Shown: positions 52,859 to 61,731, counted from the first letter of the stretch. The stretch: DNA of 64,000 nucleotides from CAJCJE01 sp963818685 (GCA_963818685.1 CAWFTJ010000001.1:709094-773093), one strand, 5' to 3'. Notes: generated by a model from the letters alone, not told the origin. Program-made: numbers and translations.

Positions 52859-55800
52859 ATGAGTCCTGATTCGCCTGACGACGGGAGCACTCCTTCGGAA
52901 GTGATTGCCAGTTACCTCCGCCGTCTCAGGGAACAAGGGCCGAACGGCACACTGTCGATGCGCGCACTGCTGAAACTGCAGGATGACCCGGGCGCCACCG
53001 ACAGTGTCAAACTTGCTACGCTTTCGGACACGCTCAACGGCAAGTCCTTTCCAACCTGGGATACCACCCGGCGGATAGTCGATCTTCTCCAAGGCGACCA
53101 GTCCGAGGCGAGGATGAGATGGCAAGGCCAGGCGCGGCGTGCACGAGCGGCTATCGCGAACTTGGATAAGGATCTACCATCCGCCCTGTTTCGTTGGGAA
53201 CGCTGGTTCGAGATGGCCGATCTCGCCGCGATCGGGACCTCGGCCGAAGCAACACGGGACTGCGTCGGCTTACATTCGATCGAGCGTCAAGTCGAACAGT
53301 TTGCCCTCGCCTGGGCAAAGGACAGGCTTGAGGAAGACGCCCCCGGGAGTCAAATGCTCGCCATCGCGGGCAGACACGGATCAGGAAAGTCCTACGGGCT
53401 ATTCAGGACCGCGCACGAGCTGGCGGTAGCTGGCTTCGGCGATAGGATTTACGTAGCGCACGATCCGATCAGCCTCGGCGCCGTCAACCTGGACTCCAGC
53501 AGTCTTCACGGTGGCGACCACCCCATCGTCCTGATCGACGACGCTGATGCATCGGAAGCGCTTGGCCCTATCCTGAGATCACTTCAGGTCGGTAACACCG
53601 TAATCATCCTCACCGCATCGAGCACCCGATTCATAGACCACCTAAAGCTGATTTCCTCGCCGCACAGCAGCACGTTCTACAATTTTCCGGAAAATATTCC
53701 GGAAAACGAGCTGCAGAAACTCAGGGAACAATCCTCCGCCATCCGGGTATTGAATCGACGAGAACGGACGGACCTTAAACACGCGACAATCGAAACCGCG
53801 TCACGAATCCTCTTCTCGCCGACCGAGACGGCGAAGCCGGTTCATGAGATCCGCGAAATGCTGGAGACCAGTAAGTTCTCTGACGCGATTGCGGCGCTTG
53901 CGATCAGCGCTTCCAGAGGGATTCCGGCACCACGGACAATAATGATACGGCTCCTCCAGCGGCCGAGTATTCCAGACGAGCTCGACTCCTGGATTGTTCG
54001 GGAATCCATGCCGGACGGCGACCAAGTGTTATGGTTTGCCGATTCACCATCGACAGCAGGCTTACAACTACACTTCCTGAACGACCTTGGACCGAAAGCG
54101 TACCAAACATATGTCGAACAGTTGATGTCGAATCTGCTGAGCGCGCTCGACACCGACGACCAGAATCACAGATCGTTCTTCCGTCGACTTCTATGGAGCA
54201 CCCCACAAGGCGCAGCCGACGGAGTCTTAGCTGCCAACTTCATACAGATTCTGGAGATGGCGAGCAAAGATTCTACAGGCCAGTTCGCATATCTATGGCT
54301 CCCAATCCTGACCCGCAGGATGCGCGTCGAGATTCCCATCCCATCGCACCTTCAGCGCGTCATCAGCCGGGTGCCGAGCAATAGCGCCGACGTAGCTCTG
54401 CTGATCTACTTTATGGGAGCAGACGTCGCGGCAGACCGACTGGCTCAACTGCTTGCCGGTTCGGATTCGTGGCCCGCACAGCCGTGGATCTCGTTTCTCA
54501 AGATGCTGCCGAAGGCGCTGGGCAAACACAGAAGGCGGATCGCGACGACGACCTTGGCTCTTCTCATGGCGTCCGGCGTAGACTTGGACGAGATCGTCCA
54601 CGACAAATTCGCATTACGCAGCCTGACCGACATCATCGAGGAATTCGGTACATACACAGATCGCATCTGGTGGTGGCGCTTCGTACTGCATCGCGTGAAC
54701 TTGATCTCCTCTTCACCGGAACAAGCGGATCTGTCGTTTGCGAGACAGCTTGCCGGCTTAACCGAACGTTGCATCGGTCAGGCGCGGAGCAAGGTCGCGC
54801 TTACCGCATTGCGCGTATACCTGGGCTCTACACCTCCGCACGGTTCGATCTCCTGGAAACGGGTTACCGAACAGTACGCCGAACTTCAACTCGCTGAAAT
54901 GGAGGCAGGTGTGGCCCGACAGTCCATCGATGCCCTCCTGTCGTTGCCGAAACTGCCCCTCAAGAACGCCACGAAGATCGCCGCCTGGACCGATACCCTC
55001 AGAATCGCCCGGCACCGGGACCATGATCGACTACTCACATTGTCCGAATCTGCTCTCGCGCAAATGCGGTCCTGGGACGCGAGTGCCACGCCGGCCCACA
55101 AGTACGCCGAACTGCAGATCGTCGCAGTCAGATGCTTCTCGCAGTGCCGAACGATGACTCCGGAACTGGCTTCCTGGATGCTGCGGTGGTTCCAGGTGCG
55201 CACCAGGTCGAGTTGGGACGCCCAACTCTTCGTCGCTACAGTGAGTTCTTTCGCAGCGAGCGACAACCCTGTTCAATGCGACGCTCAGCGGCTGCTTTCT
55301 GTGCTATTGACGCAGGGACCGGACGCAGTGCACCATCTTGAGAGTTTTTGCCGATCAGCCGCTCAGTACGCTGGCCTGGAAACATGCGCGTCGCCTGCCC
55401 AATTATTGCAGCTGTCCGCTCCCGTCAATGAACAGGTTGTCGGAGAGCTGCTGCTGAACCAGCAACTCGTACCGGAGAAATGGAACGTTCCGCCCACACT
55501 TCTGCGCATCCTATACGCAAAACTTCCACGCATTCGCGGAATCCTGGTGACGGAGCTGCTCCGAGTCGGCTCGGCGACCGAGGCTGGAAAGATCCTGCCG
55601 ACAACGCGCGCGGACAGCTCACCGAACTCGTTGGTCATGCGCGCGACGATCGATGCCGCCGCTGGTGATCTGCCGAGTGCCGAAGCCCGCCTCAGGACCG
55701 CACTTGGCACGTATGAGGACTCACTGGTCGGCGCACACCCTGTCTGGGTGCGGAAGTCCGCCTGCGCCATGATCGATCATGCGGCACCGGAAAAACGACG

Positions 55801-55906
55801 GTTGCTCGCCTTGCTTGCGCAAGTAATGACAAGAGAACAGCTTCCAGATGTGGAGATCGCATTGACCAAGCCGCATCCAGTGTCGTTTGAGCCTCGCTTC
55901 CTATGA
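52859..55906 (+). CDS. large HTH-P-loop ATPase with helical-repeat tail, function unknown
   Basis: 1015 aa. Residues 1-95 resemble the XRE-like DNA-binding or death-like module found at the front of actinobacterial STAND proteins (VIASYLRRLREQG..SMRALLKL..ATLSDTLNGKSFPTWDTTRRIVDLL). Walker A GRHGSGKS at 171-178, Walker B IVLIDD at 223-228 and a sensor-like TVIILTASST at 247-256 follow. The rest is helical, without recognised motifs, ending in a TPR-like stretch. Codon use is less GC-biased than neighbours, so it looks transferred. It lies between direct repeats A and B, followed by a strong hairpin at 55963. STAND-type defence or signalling ATPase is my inference. Confidence 0.75.
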   Translation: MSPDSPDDGSTPSEVIASYLRRLREQGPNGTLSMRALLKLQDDPGATDSVKLATLSDTLNGKSFPTWDTTRRIVDLLQGDQSEARMRWQGQARRARAAIANLDKDLPSALFRWERWFEMADLAAIGTSAEATRDCVGLHSIERQVEQFALAWAKDRLEEDAPGSQMLAIAGRHGSGKSYGLFRTAHELAVAGFGDRIYVAHDPISLGAVNLDSSSLHGGDHPIVLIDDADASEALGPILRSLQVGNTVIILTASSTRFIDHLKLISSPHSSTFYNFPENIPENELQKLREQSSAIRVLNRRERTDLKHATIETASRILFSPTETAKPVHEIREMLETSKFSDAIAALAISASRGIPAPRTIMIRLLQRPSIPDELDSWIVRESMPDGDQVLWFADSPSTAGLQLHFLNDLGPKAYQTYVEQLMSNLLSALDTDDQNHRSFFRRLLWSTPQGAADGVLAANFIQILEMASKDSTGQFAYLWLPILTRRMRVEIPIPSHLQRVISRVPSNSADVALLIYFMGADVAADRLAQLLAGSDSWPAQPWISFLKMLPKALGKHRRRIATTTLALLMASGVDLDEIVHDKFALRSLTDIIEEFGTYTDRIWWWRFVLHRVNLISSSPEQADLSFARQLAGLTERCIGQARSKVALTALRVYLGSTPPHGSISWKRVTEQYAELQLAEMEAGVARQSIDALLSLPKLPLKNATKIAAWTDTLRIARHRDHDRLLTLSESALAQMRSWDASATPAHKYAELQIVAVRCFSQCRTMTPELASWMLRWFQVRTRSSWDAQLFVATVSSFAASDNPVQCDAQRLLSVLLTQGPDAVHHLESFCRSAAQYAGLETCASPAQLLQLSAPVNEQVVGELLLNQQLVPEKWNVPPTLLRILYAKLPRIRGILVTELLRVGSATEAGKILPTTRADSSPNSLVMRATIDAAAGDLPSAEARLRTALGTYEDSLVGAHPVWVRKSACAMIDHAAPEKRRLLALLAQVMTREQLPDVEIALTKPHPVSFEPRFL

Positions 55907-55962
55907 TCCGACCAGCGAAATGATGCATCGTATTCCTGCGCAACCCACTGCCCTAATGTTCG

Positions 55963-56000
55963 GCCCTGTTCGGCATGTCCGGATTGATGCCGAACAGGGC
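55963..56000 (+). terminator. strong inverted repeat after the ATPase gene
   Basis: GCCCTGTTCGGCAT (55963-55976) and ATGCCGAACAGGGC (55987-56000) form a perfect 14-bp stem with a 10-base loop, 57 bases after the ATPase stop. No T-tract, as is usual in this GC range. Confidence 0.6.
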
Positions 56001-56047
56001 GGCGCACTGCTTTCGTTCGTGGCACCGACAAATTCAGGGAGGCCACG

Positions 56048-56401
56048 ATGTCCATGTTCTCGATCACGATCGTCGTCGCGGCGATCGCGGTCCCGGCGCT
56101 CTTCGTCCTCGGTGCCGTCCTGATGACCAAGGGGGCGACGCCGACCGAGCGTCCTGCGATCCTCCTGGCCTTCGGGTGGGCCTTCGCCACGGTTCTTCGG
56201 GCACGGGGCCGGAGGGAGGTGACAGAGCGCCGCAAAGTTCGTGGCGCCGATCTCTCGTTGCCCTCGTCAGACAACAGTCATGTGTTCGAAATCCCGGTAC
56301 CGGCGCAGCTCATTGACACTGACGGACCACCCCTGCCCAGCGCGGAGGCAACGACGAAGCGGAAGTGTCTGCCAGCAGACCCGGAAGACTCCGCCCCGTA
56401 G
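56048..56401 (+). CDS. hypothetical membrane protein
   Basis: 117 aa; N-terminal TM segment (FSITIVVAAIAVPALFVLGAVLM), a second weaker hydrophobic stretch (AILLAFGWAFATVL) and a charged tail. ATG preceded by GGGAGG. No family recognised. Sits between the ATPase and repeat B. Confidence 0.6.
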   Translation: MSMFSITIVVAAIAVPALFVLGAVLMTKGATPTERPAILLAFGWAFATVLRARGRREVTERRKVRGADLSLPSSDNSHVFEIPVPAQLIDTDGPPLPSAEATTKRKCLPADPEDSAP

Positions 56402-56477
56402 GTATTCCGGCGGAAGTTGTCACACAGAGTGGCCAAAAGCCGACACCTTCGGTGAGTTAGAACCTTGAAATACCGCT

Positions 56478-56509
56478 CGGGCCTGGCGTTCTGTCGAACG
56501 TCAGGCCCG
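56478..56509 (+). promoter_or_regulatory. conserved hairpin, copy B
   Basis: 14-bp stem CGGGCCTGGCGTTC / GAACGTCAGGCCCG with one G-T pair and loop TGTC. Relative to copy A, one G on the left and one C on the right were added together, a compensatory change. Confidence 0.6.
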
Positions 56510-56564
56510 AAGCCTGAACTACGGAGAGTAAAAACCGCAGGTAAACAGCGGCTAGAACCCTTAA

Positions 56565-57023
56565 GTGGAGGTTAGGGAAGCTTATTATAACCCGAAAGAC
56601 CAGGTCAGAGCCCTGGAGCAGCTCCGCGAGAAGCTCCCCAACCTCGACACGCTCCTGCCTGCGCCGGTCGAACAAGATCGCCCCCGGCGCGCCCGGCGGC
56701 TCGGCACGGACCAGATCCAGGAGCTGATCGCCGGCTACCAGTCCGGCTCGACGGTGTACGAGCTGGGCGCCCAGTTCGAGATCGAACGGCGAACGGTCAG
56801 CGCCATCCTCCATCGGCACGACGTCCCGATGCGCCGCCGCGGCCTCTCGCCCGACCAGGTCGACCACGCCATCCACCTCTACAACCTCGGCTGGTCACTG
56901 GCCCGAGTCGGCGAACGGCTGGACGTCGACCACACCACCGTGCTGACCAAACTCCGCGAACGCGGCATCCCCACCCGTGACACCCACGGGCGGACGCGCA
57001 TCGAAGCAGGTGATCACCGATGA
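56565..57023 (+). CDS. HTH DNA-binding protein, copy B
   Basis: 152 aa, roughly 86 percent identical by eye to copy A over the full length, same two helix-turn-helix units (QIQELIAGYQSGSTVYELGAQFEIERRTVSAIL; VDHAIHLYNLGWSLARVGERLDVDHTTVLTKL). GTG start in the same conserved context. Its stop overlaps the intact DUF2637 start by 4 nt, so the two are coupled. Confidence 0.78.
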   Translation: MEVREAYYNPKDQVRALEQLREKLPNLDTLLPAPVEQDRPRRARRLGTDQIQELIAGYQSGSTVYELGAQFEIERRTVSAILHRHDVPMRRRGLSPDQVDHAIHLYNLGWSLARVGERLDVDHTTVLTKLRERGIPTRDTHGRTRIEAGDHR

Positions 57024-57640
57024 CCAGCTCTACGGTCGAATTGCCCCGTTCGTCAAGTTCGGGCGGAGCCACGGTCGGGCAGGCGGTCACCGTGATCATG
57101 GGCATCGTCGTCGGCCTCACCTTCATGTTCGGGTTCGGCAACGTCCTCAACCTCGCACTCCGCCTGGGCGTACCAGCCTGGGTCGCTCCCCTCGTCGCAC
57201 CGGCTGTCGACCTCTCGATCCTCGGGCTCCTGCTCGGCATTCGGCAGCTGGCCCTGGCCGGGGTGGCGCCGGAGCAACTGCGGCCAGCCCGCCGACTGCT
57301 GATCTTCGCCAGCGCGGTCACCCTGGCGCTGAACGTCGCCGACCCACTCGTCGCGGGCCAGTACGGCAAGGCGGCATTCGACGCCGTGGGACCGTTGCTG
57401 CTGATCGGGTGGGCGGAAGTCGGCCCGGATCTGCTGAGGGCGCTGACCAGCACACGTCAGCCGGCCGAAGCAATGCTCAATGAGGCGAAACCGGTGCAGG
57501 CCGCGTTCGCCGAAGAGCCGACCGCTATCGGGCAGAAGGCGCAGGAGCCGGCCAGGGAGGACGCGAAGCCTGATGCGCGCTGCGGTCGACGGGCGGAGCA
57601 GCATTGCAACTTTGAACATGGTCGACAACGATCTACTTGA
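57020..57640 (+). CDS. DUF2637 membrane protein
   Basis: 206 aa with about four hydrophobic segments (VIMGIVVGLTFMFGFGNVL, WVAPLVAPAVDLSILGLLL, LLIFASAVTLALNVADPLVAG, AVGPLLLIGWAEVGP). DUF2637 proteins occur on actinobacterial conjugative plasmids and ICEs beside transfer genes. The C-terminal 20 residues look out of frame: the expected tail AREADAHHWDEHRRPISADTL is in the next frame at 57618, so the gene is probably frameshifted around 57590-57615. Confidence 0.78.
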   Translation: MTSSTVELPRSSSSGGATVGQAVTVIMGIVVGLTFMFGFGNVLNLALRLGVPAWVAPLVAPAVDLSILGLLLGIRQLALAGVAPEQLRPARRLLIFASAVTLALNVADPLVAGQYGKAAFDAVGPLLLIGWAEVGPDLLRALTSTRQPAEAMLNEAKPVQAAFAEEPTAIGQKAQEPAREDAKPDARCGRRAEQHCNFEHGRQRST

Positions 57641-57815
57641 GCGGGCGAGGGAGGCAGATGCGCATCATTGGGACGAGCATCGCCGACCGATCTCCGCAGA
57701 CACCCTTCGAAGGAAGCTCGGCATCGGGGCAGCCCGCTCCAGGCTGCTCGTAGCAACCATCCGGGCCGACTCACAACAACGATCAACCCCCAGACCAGAT
57801 GACAGCCCTTGTTGA
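57618..57815 (+). CDS. C-terminal DUF2637-type tail, or separate 65-aa HTH protein
   Basis: 65 codons from an ATG inside the previous gene: LLERAREADAHHWDEHRRPISADTLRRKLGIGAARSRLLVATIRAD, a short helix-turn-helix that commonly ends DUF2637-type plasmid proteins. Either the broken-off tail of that gene or a small overlapping gene. Confidence 0.5.
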   Translation: MVDNDLLERAREADAHHWDEHRRPISADTLRRKLGIGAARSRLLVATIRADSQQRSTPRPDDSPC

Positions 57816-57874
57816 AGTGTGAAGTCAGATCTAAGGTGCCTATCGGCATTCACTCCTGGCATGTGGCGAGGTCC

Positions 57875-59065
57875 TTACGGGTGGTCAGGATGGCGGGTGG
57901 TCGGCGCCGAACACCCGGAGTCGGTCGATGAGAAGTTACTCGAACTCGGTGACCGCGCTGCAAGATCATCAGCTTCCGCATGCCAGACGGCGATCTCGTT
58001 CCGAGTAGTCAGAGTGTCGGGGTGGTCTGCACCGAGGACCCGCAGCCGGTCACCGAGAAGTTCCTTCAGCGCGGTGACCGCCCCAGCCGGATCACCACCC
58101 TTACCACGCCAGGTGGCGAGGATGCCGCGGGTGATCAGGGTGTTGGGGTGGTCAGCACCGAGTACCCTGAGCACATTAGTGAGCAGTTCCTCCAGAGCAG
58201 TAACCGCCCCAGTTGGATCTCCAGTCTCCCCACACCAGTAGGCGAGAATGGCGCGGCTGGTCAGGGTATCGGGATGGTCGGGACCGAGCACCCGGAGCCG
58301 GTCACCAAGAAGTTCCTCGTACGCGATGACCGCCCCAGCTGGATCGCCAGCCTTACCACGAAAATAAGCAAGGTTAGCCCGGCTGGTCAGGGTGTCGGGG
58401 TGGTCAGCACCGAGCACCCGCACCAGTTCGGGGAGCAGTTCCGCCAACGCCGCCACCGCGCCAGCCGGATCGCCGGCTTTACCACAAAAATAGGCGAGGC
58501 TAGCACTGGTGTTCAGGGTGTTGGGGTGGTCAGCACCCAGCTGATGGGTAGCGGTGGCGTGCAGTCCACGAAAGTAATGCAGCGCCTCGGCGAACAGGCC
58601 GCTATCGCCCAAGCTGCGCCCCGTGCGAAACAGCACCTTGTGCCATATGGGGTCCCAGAGACCCTCTCCACTGATCTCCGCGAGCGCGGCAGTGCTGGCT
58701 CGCAGCACCTGCCCCAAGAGGGTATCTCGCTCGATATCCGGCCAGATCTGTGCCAGCGCGTCCGCAGCAGCCCGCGTCATCAGCGGTATCCGATCCCGGG
58801 ACAGGGTGTCGCGGGTGGCGCGTTGCACCAAGGCGTGCACCCGCACCGCCCGCGCCGGGGAGTCCGGGTCGAGCGTGATCAGGCTCAGCCTGTCCAGGCA
58901 GTGGAGCCCATCCTGCACCGCAGACTTCAGCTGACACAACGGCACCGCGACGGCACCCGAAGACCTGCGGTCAGGTCGTGGCACCGAAACACCTGCCCGG
59001 TCAGCCGCCAACATTATTTGTGACTGCGAGGCAGGAGCCTCCGCCGCCGACGACACCGTCATCAT
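57875..59065 (-). pseudogene. TPR protein fragment (NB-ARC/TPR STAND remnant)
   Basis: The 396-codon frame matches the middle and C-terminal part of actinobacterial NB-ARC-TPR proteins: winged-helix-like LDRLSLITLDPDSPARAVRVHALVQRATRD, then TPR units. No nucleotide-binding domain precedes it, so the N-terminal half is missing. The last codons leave frame near 57965; a further degenerate unit (LLIDRLRVFGADHP) is in another frame. Probably inactive. Confidence 0.7.
57910..58540 (-). repeat. array of five 126-bp TPR-coding repeats
   Basis: Units of 42 codons, each starting LG(A/P)DHP(D/N)TL and containing GDPAGAV; starts at residues 176, 218, 260, 302 and 344 of the fragment. High DNA similarity between units suggests recent tandem duplication. 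Confidence 0.8.
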
Positions 59066-59173
59066 GCCTCTCCGACCGCGATACGGTTGGTACGAATGGG
59101 TGAAGAGCCTCGTACTTTGAATGCAGTCTGTTAACGGAGCCCGCCGCTGACCCGATCCAACCGGCAGCCGACG

Positions 59174-60100
59174 TTGTGGCTCATCCGGCTGGCGCAGTCA
59201 TCGGACTGGCAGCGTCTTCACGAATGCGCAAGTACATCTAATGAAGCAGGCAGCGCCGGGAGAACGCTTGAAGACGAACCGGACCACCCTATGAGGTCTG
59301 CGGAAGGCGGCTTGAGGCGCCACTTCGTGCGACAGATAAAGGCGGCCTGCACGGCGTTGGGGTTGACTTCCAAGTGGAGTTCGGACATGTGGGTCGCCCG
59401 GATAACAGACGGGACCCGGTCAACTAAGATCATCGGTTACACGTTCGAGGTGAACGACGCTGCATCGGCCGAGGCGGCCTTAGACAAGGTGTGCGCCTTC
59501 GAGCTCATGGACAGCGCAGGGATCCCCGCCGTCAAGCACAGGTTGCTCGAAGTCTCCACGAAGTCCAGTGATATGGGCTGGTTGCTTCCCTATAACACCC
59601 TGCCTCCTGTGGTCATCAAGCCGAACAGGGGTAGCGGTGGCACGGACGTGCTCCTTTGTCGCAACCAAGAAGAATTACGCGCGAACTTGGCGTCACTCAG
59701 TGCGAAGCATCAGACCATCGCATATTCGCCTTTTATCCAATTTGACTCGGAGTACCGTGTAGTCGTATTGAATCGGAACGCAGTGCTCATATTCGAAAAG
59801 ATTAGAGCGGAAACCCAAGAGCCACGATGGAAGTTCAACCTGAATTTGGGTGGAATTCCACGGATCGTACATGAAGCGGATGACGAGTACTGCCTACTCG
59901 CTGAACTCGGCATCCGGGCCGCCGATGAACTGGGGATACTTTTCGGTGCTGTGGACATCGCCGTCTCGCCGGGCGGGAAGATGATAATGGAAGTCAACGA
60001 CGCCTTTTCTCTCATATATTTCAGCAATTTTTCCAAATTTCATTTCCACCTTGCCGGTCGCCTGTACCTCGACGTGCTAGGGCATATCTTTACCAACTGA
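59174..60100 (+). CDS. RimK-like ATP-grasp protein
   Basis: Up to 308 aa; forms an acyl-phosphate and ligates it to an amine in known relatives. Core: KVCAFELMDSAGIPAVKHRLL, lid PPVVIKPNRGSGGTDVLL, EYRVVVLNRNAVLIFEKIR, and the metal-binding AVDIAVSPGGKMIMEVNDAFS near the C-terminus. Start unclear: TTG at 59174 gives the longest frame, ATG at 59291 fits the domain edge better; neither has a strong ribosome site. Lower GC at the 3' end. Its stop overlaps the convergent DUF2332 gene by 11 nt. Substrate unknown. Confidence 0.78.
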   Translation: MWLIRLAQSSDWQRLHECASTSNEAGSAGRTLEDEPDHPMRSAEGGLRRHFVRQIKAACTALGLTSKWSSDMWVARITDGTRSTKIIGYTFEVNDAASAEAALDKVCAFELMDSAGIPAVKHRLLEVSTKSSDMGWLLPYNTLPPVVIKPNRGSGGTDVLLCRNQEELRANLASLSAKHQTIAYSPFIQFDSEYRVVVLNRNAVLIFEKIRAETQEPRWKFNLNLGGIPRIVHEADDEYCLLAELGIRAADELGILFGAVDIAVSPGGKMIMEVNDAFSLIYFSNFSKFHFHLAGRLYLDVLGHIFTN

Positions 60101-61199
60101 ACCGGACTGGCGCACCGCTGAGACCATGTAGCGACTTCCCGTGTACGTCGGCTTCACCGAGGACCTCGACAACTTTGGTCCTCCCGTCTACGCGAGCCAC
60201 GGCCACAACACACCGACCGGATGTCCTGTAGTTCAGATGGTCGCGGGGGTACAGATGGCCTAAGCTGCTTTCATAGGTCTCATTGACGACCCACCATACT
60301 TCTCGACGTTTCGCTGTGGCCTCAAGAACGGAAAGGAAGGCTATCTGGTCACTCTGCGAAAGATGCACGAGGAGCCAACTTGTAAGTACAACCACTGGCG
60401 TATCTTCGGAAGTTGCATCAACAGCGGTGGCGAGACCGCCGACCGCATCCCCGGTGAACAGAAGGACGTCCTGAGTGCGATGCTCATGGGCAGCTTTCCG
60501 TAGGCGCATCACGCGCTCGGGCTGGTCCGCCCAGACGCACGCTTCAAGCCACCTCATCTGCTCGGGATCTTGACAGTCAATCGGATTCCTGTCGAGACCG
60601 ATCCTGCGCACGATGGAGAATCGTTCCACTGGATCCAGGTGAAAGGCCCCCTGCGCATCGCAATTAAGTCGTAGACGGGACTCTGCGTATCCAGCCCGGG
60701 TTTCCCCGCAGCCGGCTCTAGTGTAGCGGTAAGAATAGCGATCAAACGACAATAGCAAACCTGCACTACATCCGACCTCTACTACGCTGATCGGCCGTTG
60801 CACGCGGTGAACGATCGTCGCGAACGCCGGATAGACGACCGCCGCCCGTTGCACCTCGTTGGTCTGGACGAACTTGGTCTGCAGAATTGCGCGGACCTCT
60901 TCTCTGTGGTCGAGCGTGAACTCCCGAAAGGCAGACCATGCCTGCGCGCTGGGTTCGATCTCACCTCCCAGCGTGGGATAGAAGTCATTCAGTGTGCTCT
61001 CGCTCTGCTGGGCGAGGTAGTGAACGGCAGCCAGCAGCAGCATGGCCTGGCCGTCGTCGTCCGGCGCCTCGGAGGCGAGCAGGACAACGTCATCATCCTC
61101 AGCAGCCGCCAGCGCGATAGTTGAATAGAGCGGCGAAGACCGGCCCACGCGTTCTCCGAACAACCTCAGACGCGCCCTAGCCGATTCCACACTAGCCAA
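60090..61199 (-). CDS. DUF2332 protein
   Basis: 369 aa. Recognised by the DUF2332 layout: ARLRLFGERVGRSSPLYSTIALAAAEDDDVVLLA at the N-terminus, LQTKFVQTNEVQRAAVVYPAF, and a methyltransferase-like glycine motif SVVEVGCSAGLLLSFDRY, later VVVLTSWLLVHLS. A SAM-dependent role is plausible but unproven. Last gene of the minus-strand operon; 8-nt overlap with the preceding gene. Confidence 0.82.
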   Translation of the reverse strand: MASVESARARLRLFGERVGRSSPLYSTIALAAAEDDDVVLLASEAPDDDGQAMLLLAAVHYLAQQSESTLNDFYPTLGGEIEPSAQAWSAFREFTLDHREEVRAILQTKFVQTNEVQRAAVVYPAFATIVHRVQRPISVVEVGCSAGLLLSFDRYSYRYTRAGCGETRAGYAESRLRLNCDAQGAFHLDPVERFSIVRRIGLDRNPIDCQDPEQMRWLEACVWADQPERVMRLRKAAHEHRTQDVLLFTGDAVGGLATAVDATSEDTPVVVLTSWLLVHLSQSDQIAFLSVLEATAKRREVWWVVNETYESSLGHLYPRDHLNYRTSGRCVVAVARVDGRTKVVEVLGEADVHGKSLHGLSGAPVRFSW

Positions 61200-61731
61200 G
61201 GAAGCCCTCCGGATCGCGTCTGGTGCCCGATTGTCTATAAGTCTCGTTCGAAATCGGCGAGAACGCGGGCCACCATCCGTCGTTCAGGGCATCCAGGTAC
61301 GGGCAACGCCGCCAGTACGGACCATCGGGACCGTTGACGTGGGGCAACATCGCCAACCGCCCGTCGACGGCCTCCACGAACAAGTTGAAGTGACCACTCC
61401 CGGTGTTCACTGCCGAGATTTGGTGTGCATCGCCGACGAACGGCCTGCCAAGACGGTTGTAGCCGGCTACGGGCAGCCATCCTCTATCTTTCCACCACCA
61501 CCGGTTCCATACCTCGCCTTCAATGTCCAACACGAAGACTTCGATCTGCTTGCCCCAGCCGCTGATGGCGCTCACAGCCTGTGCTACGCGATCGAAGGGA
61601 GAACGCTGCCACTCGGTCCATGTACCCACATCGGCGGAGGCATCGAGCCACCGATGCTCGACACCACCACCCGCGGTGACACGGTAAACCTCCAGGCGCA
61701 CATCTGACGCTACGACAGCAGCGATCGTCAT
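61192..61731 (-). CDS. beta-propeller/lectin-like (PLL-type) protein
   Basis: 179 aa with repeated Trp-rich strands (VEHRWLDASADVGTWTEW, VWNRWWWKDRGWLPVAGYN, GPYWRRCPYLDALNDGWWP) and F(V/N)LDIEGEV/LFVEAVDGRL turns, as in PLL-like sugar-binding beta-propellers; too short for a full propeller, so it may oligomerise or be partial. ATG at 61731 overlaps the reductase stop by 4 nt. No signal peptide. Confidence 0.6.
   Translation of the reverse strand: MTIAAVVASDVRLEVYRVTAGGGVEHRWLDASADVGTWTEWQRSPFDRVAQAVSAISGWGKQIEVFVLDIEGEVWNRWWWKDRGWLPVAGYNRLGRPFVGDAHQISAVNTGSGHFNLFVEAVDGRLAMLPHVNGPDGPYWRRCPYLDALNDGWWPAFSPISNETYRQSGTRRDPEGFLG

Larger units (their letters stand above)
56427..57217 (+). repeat. 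direct repeat B (paralogous with 52008-52807)
   Basis: Carries the hairpin, the HTH gene and a nearly full DUF2637 gene. Third-position differences from repeat A within the HTH gene suggest both copies were under protein-level selection for some time. Confidence 0.85.

Noticed and set aside
57910..58540. CRISPR array
   Set aside because: The 126-bp units are contiguous in-frame TPR codons without unique spacers.
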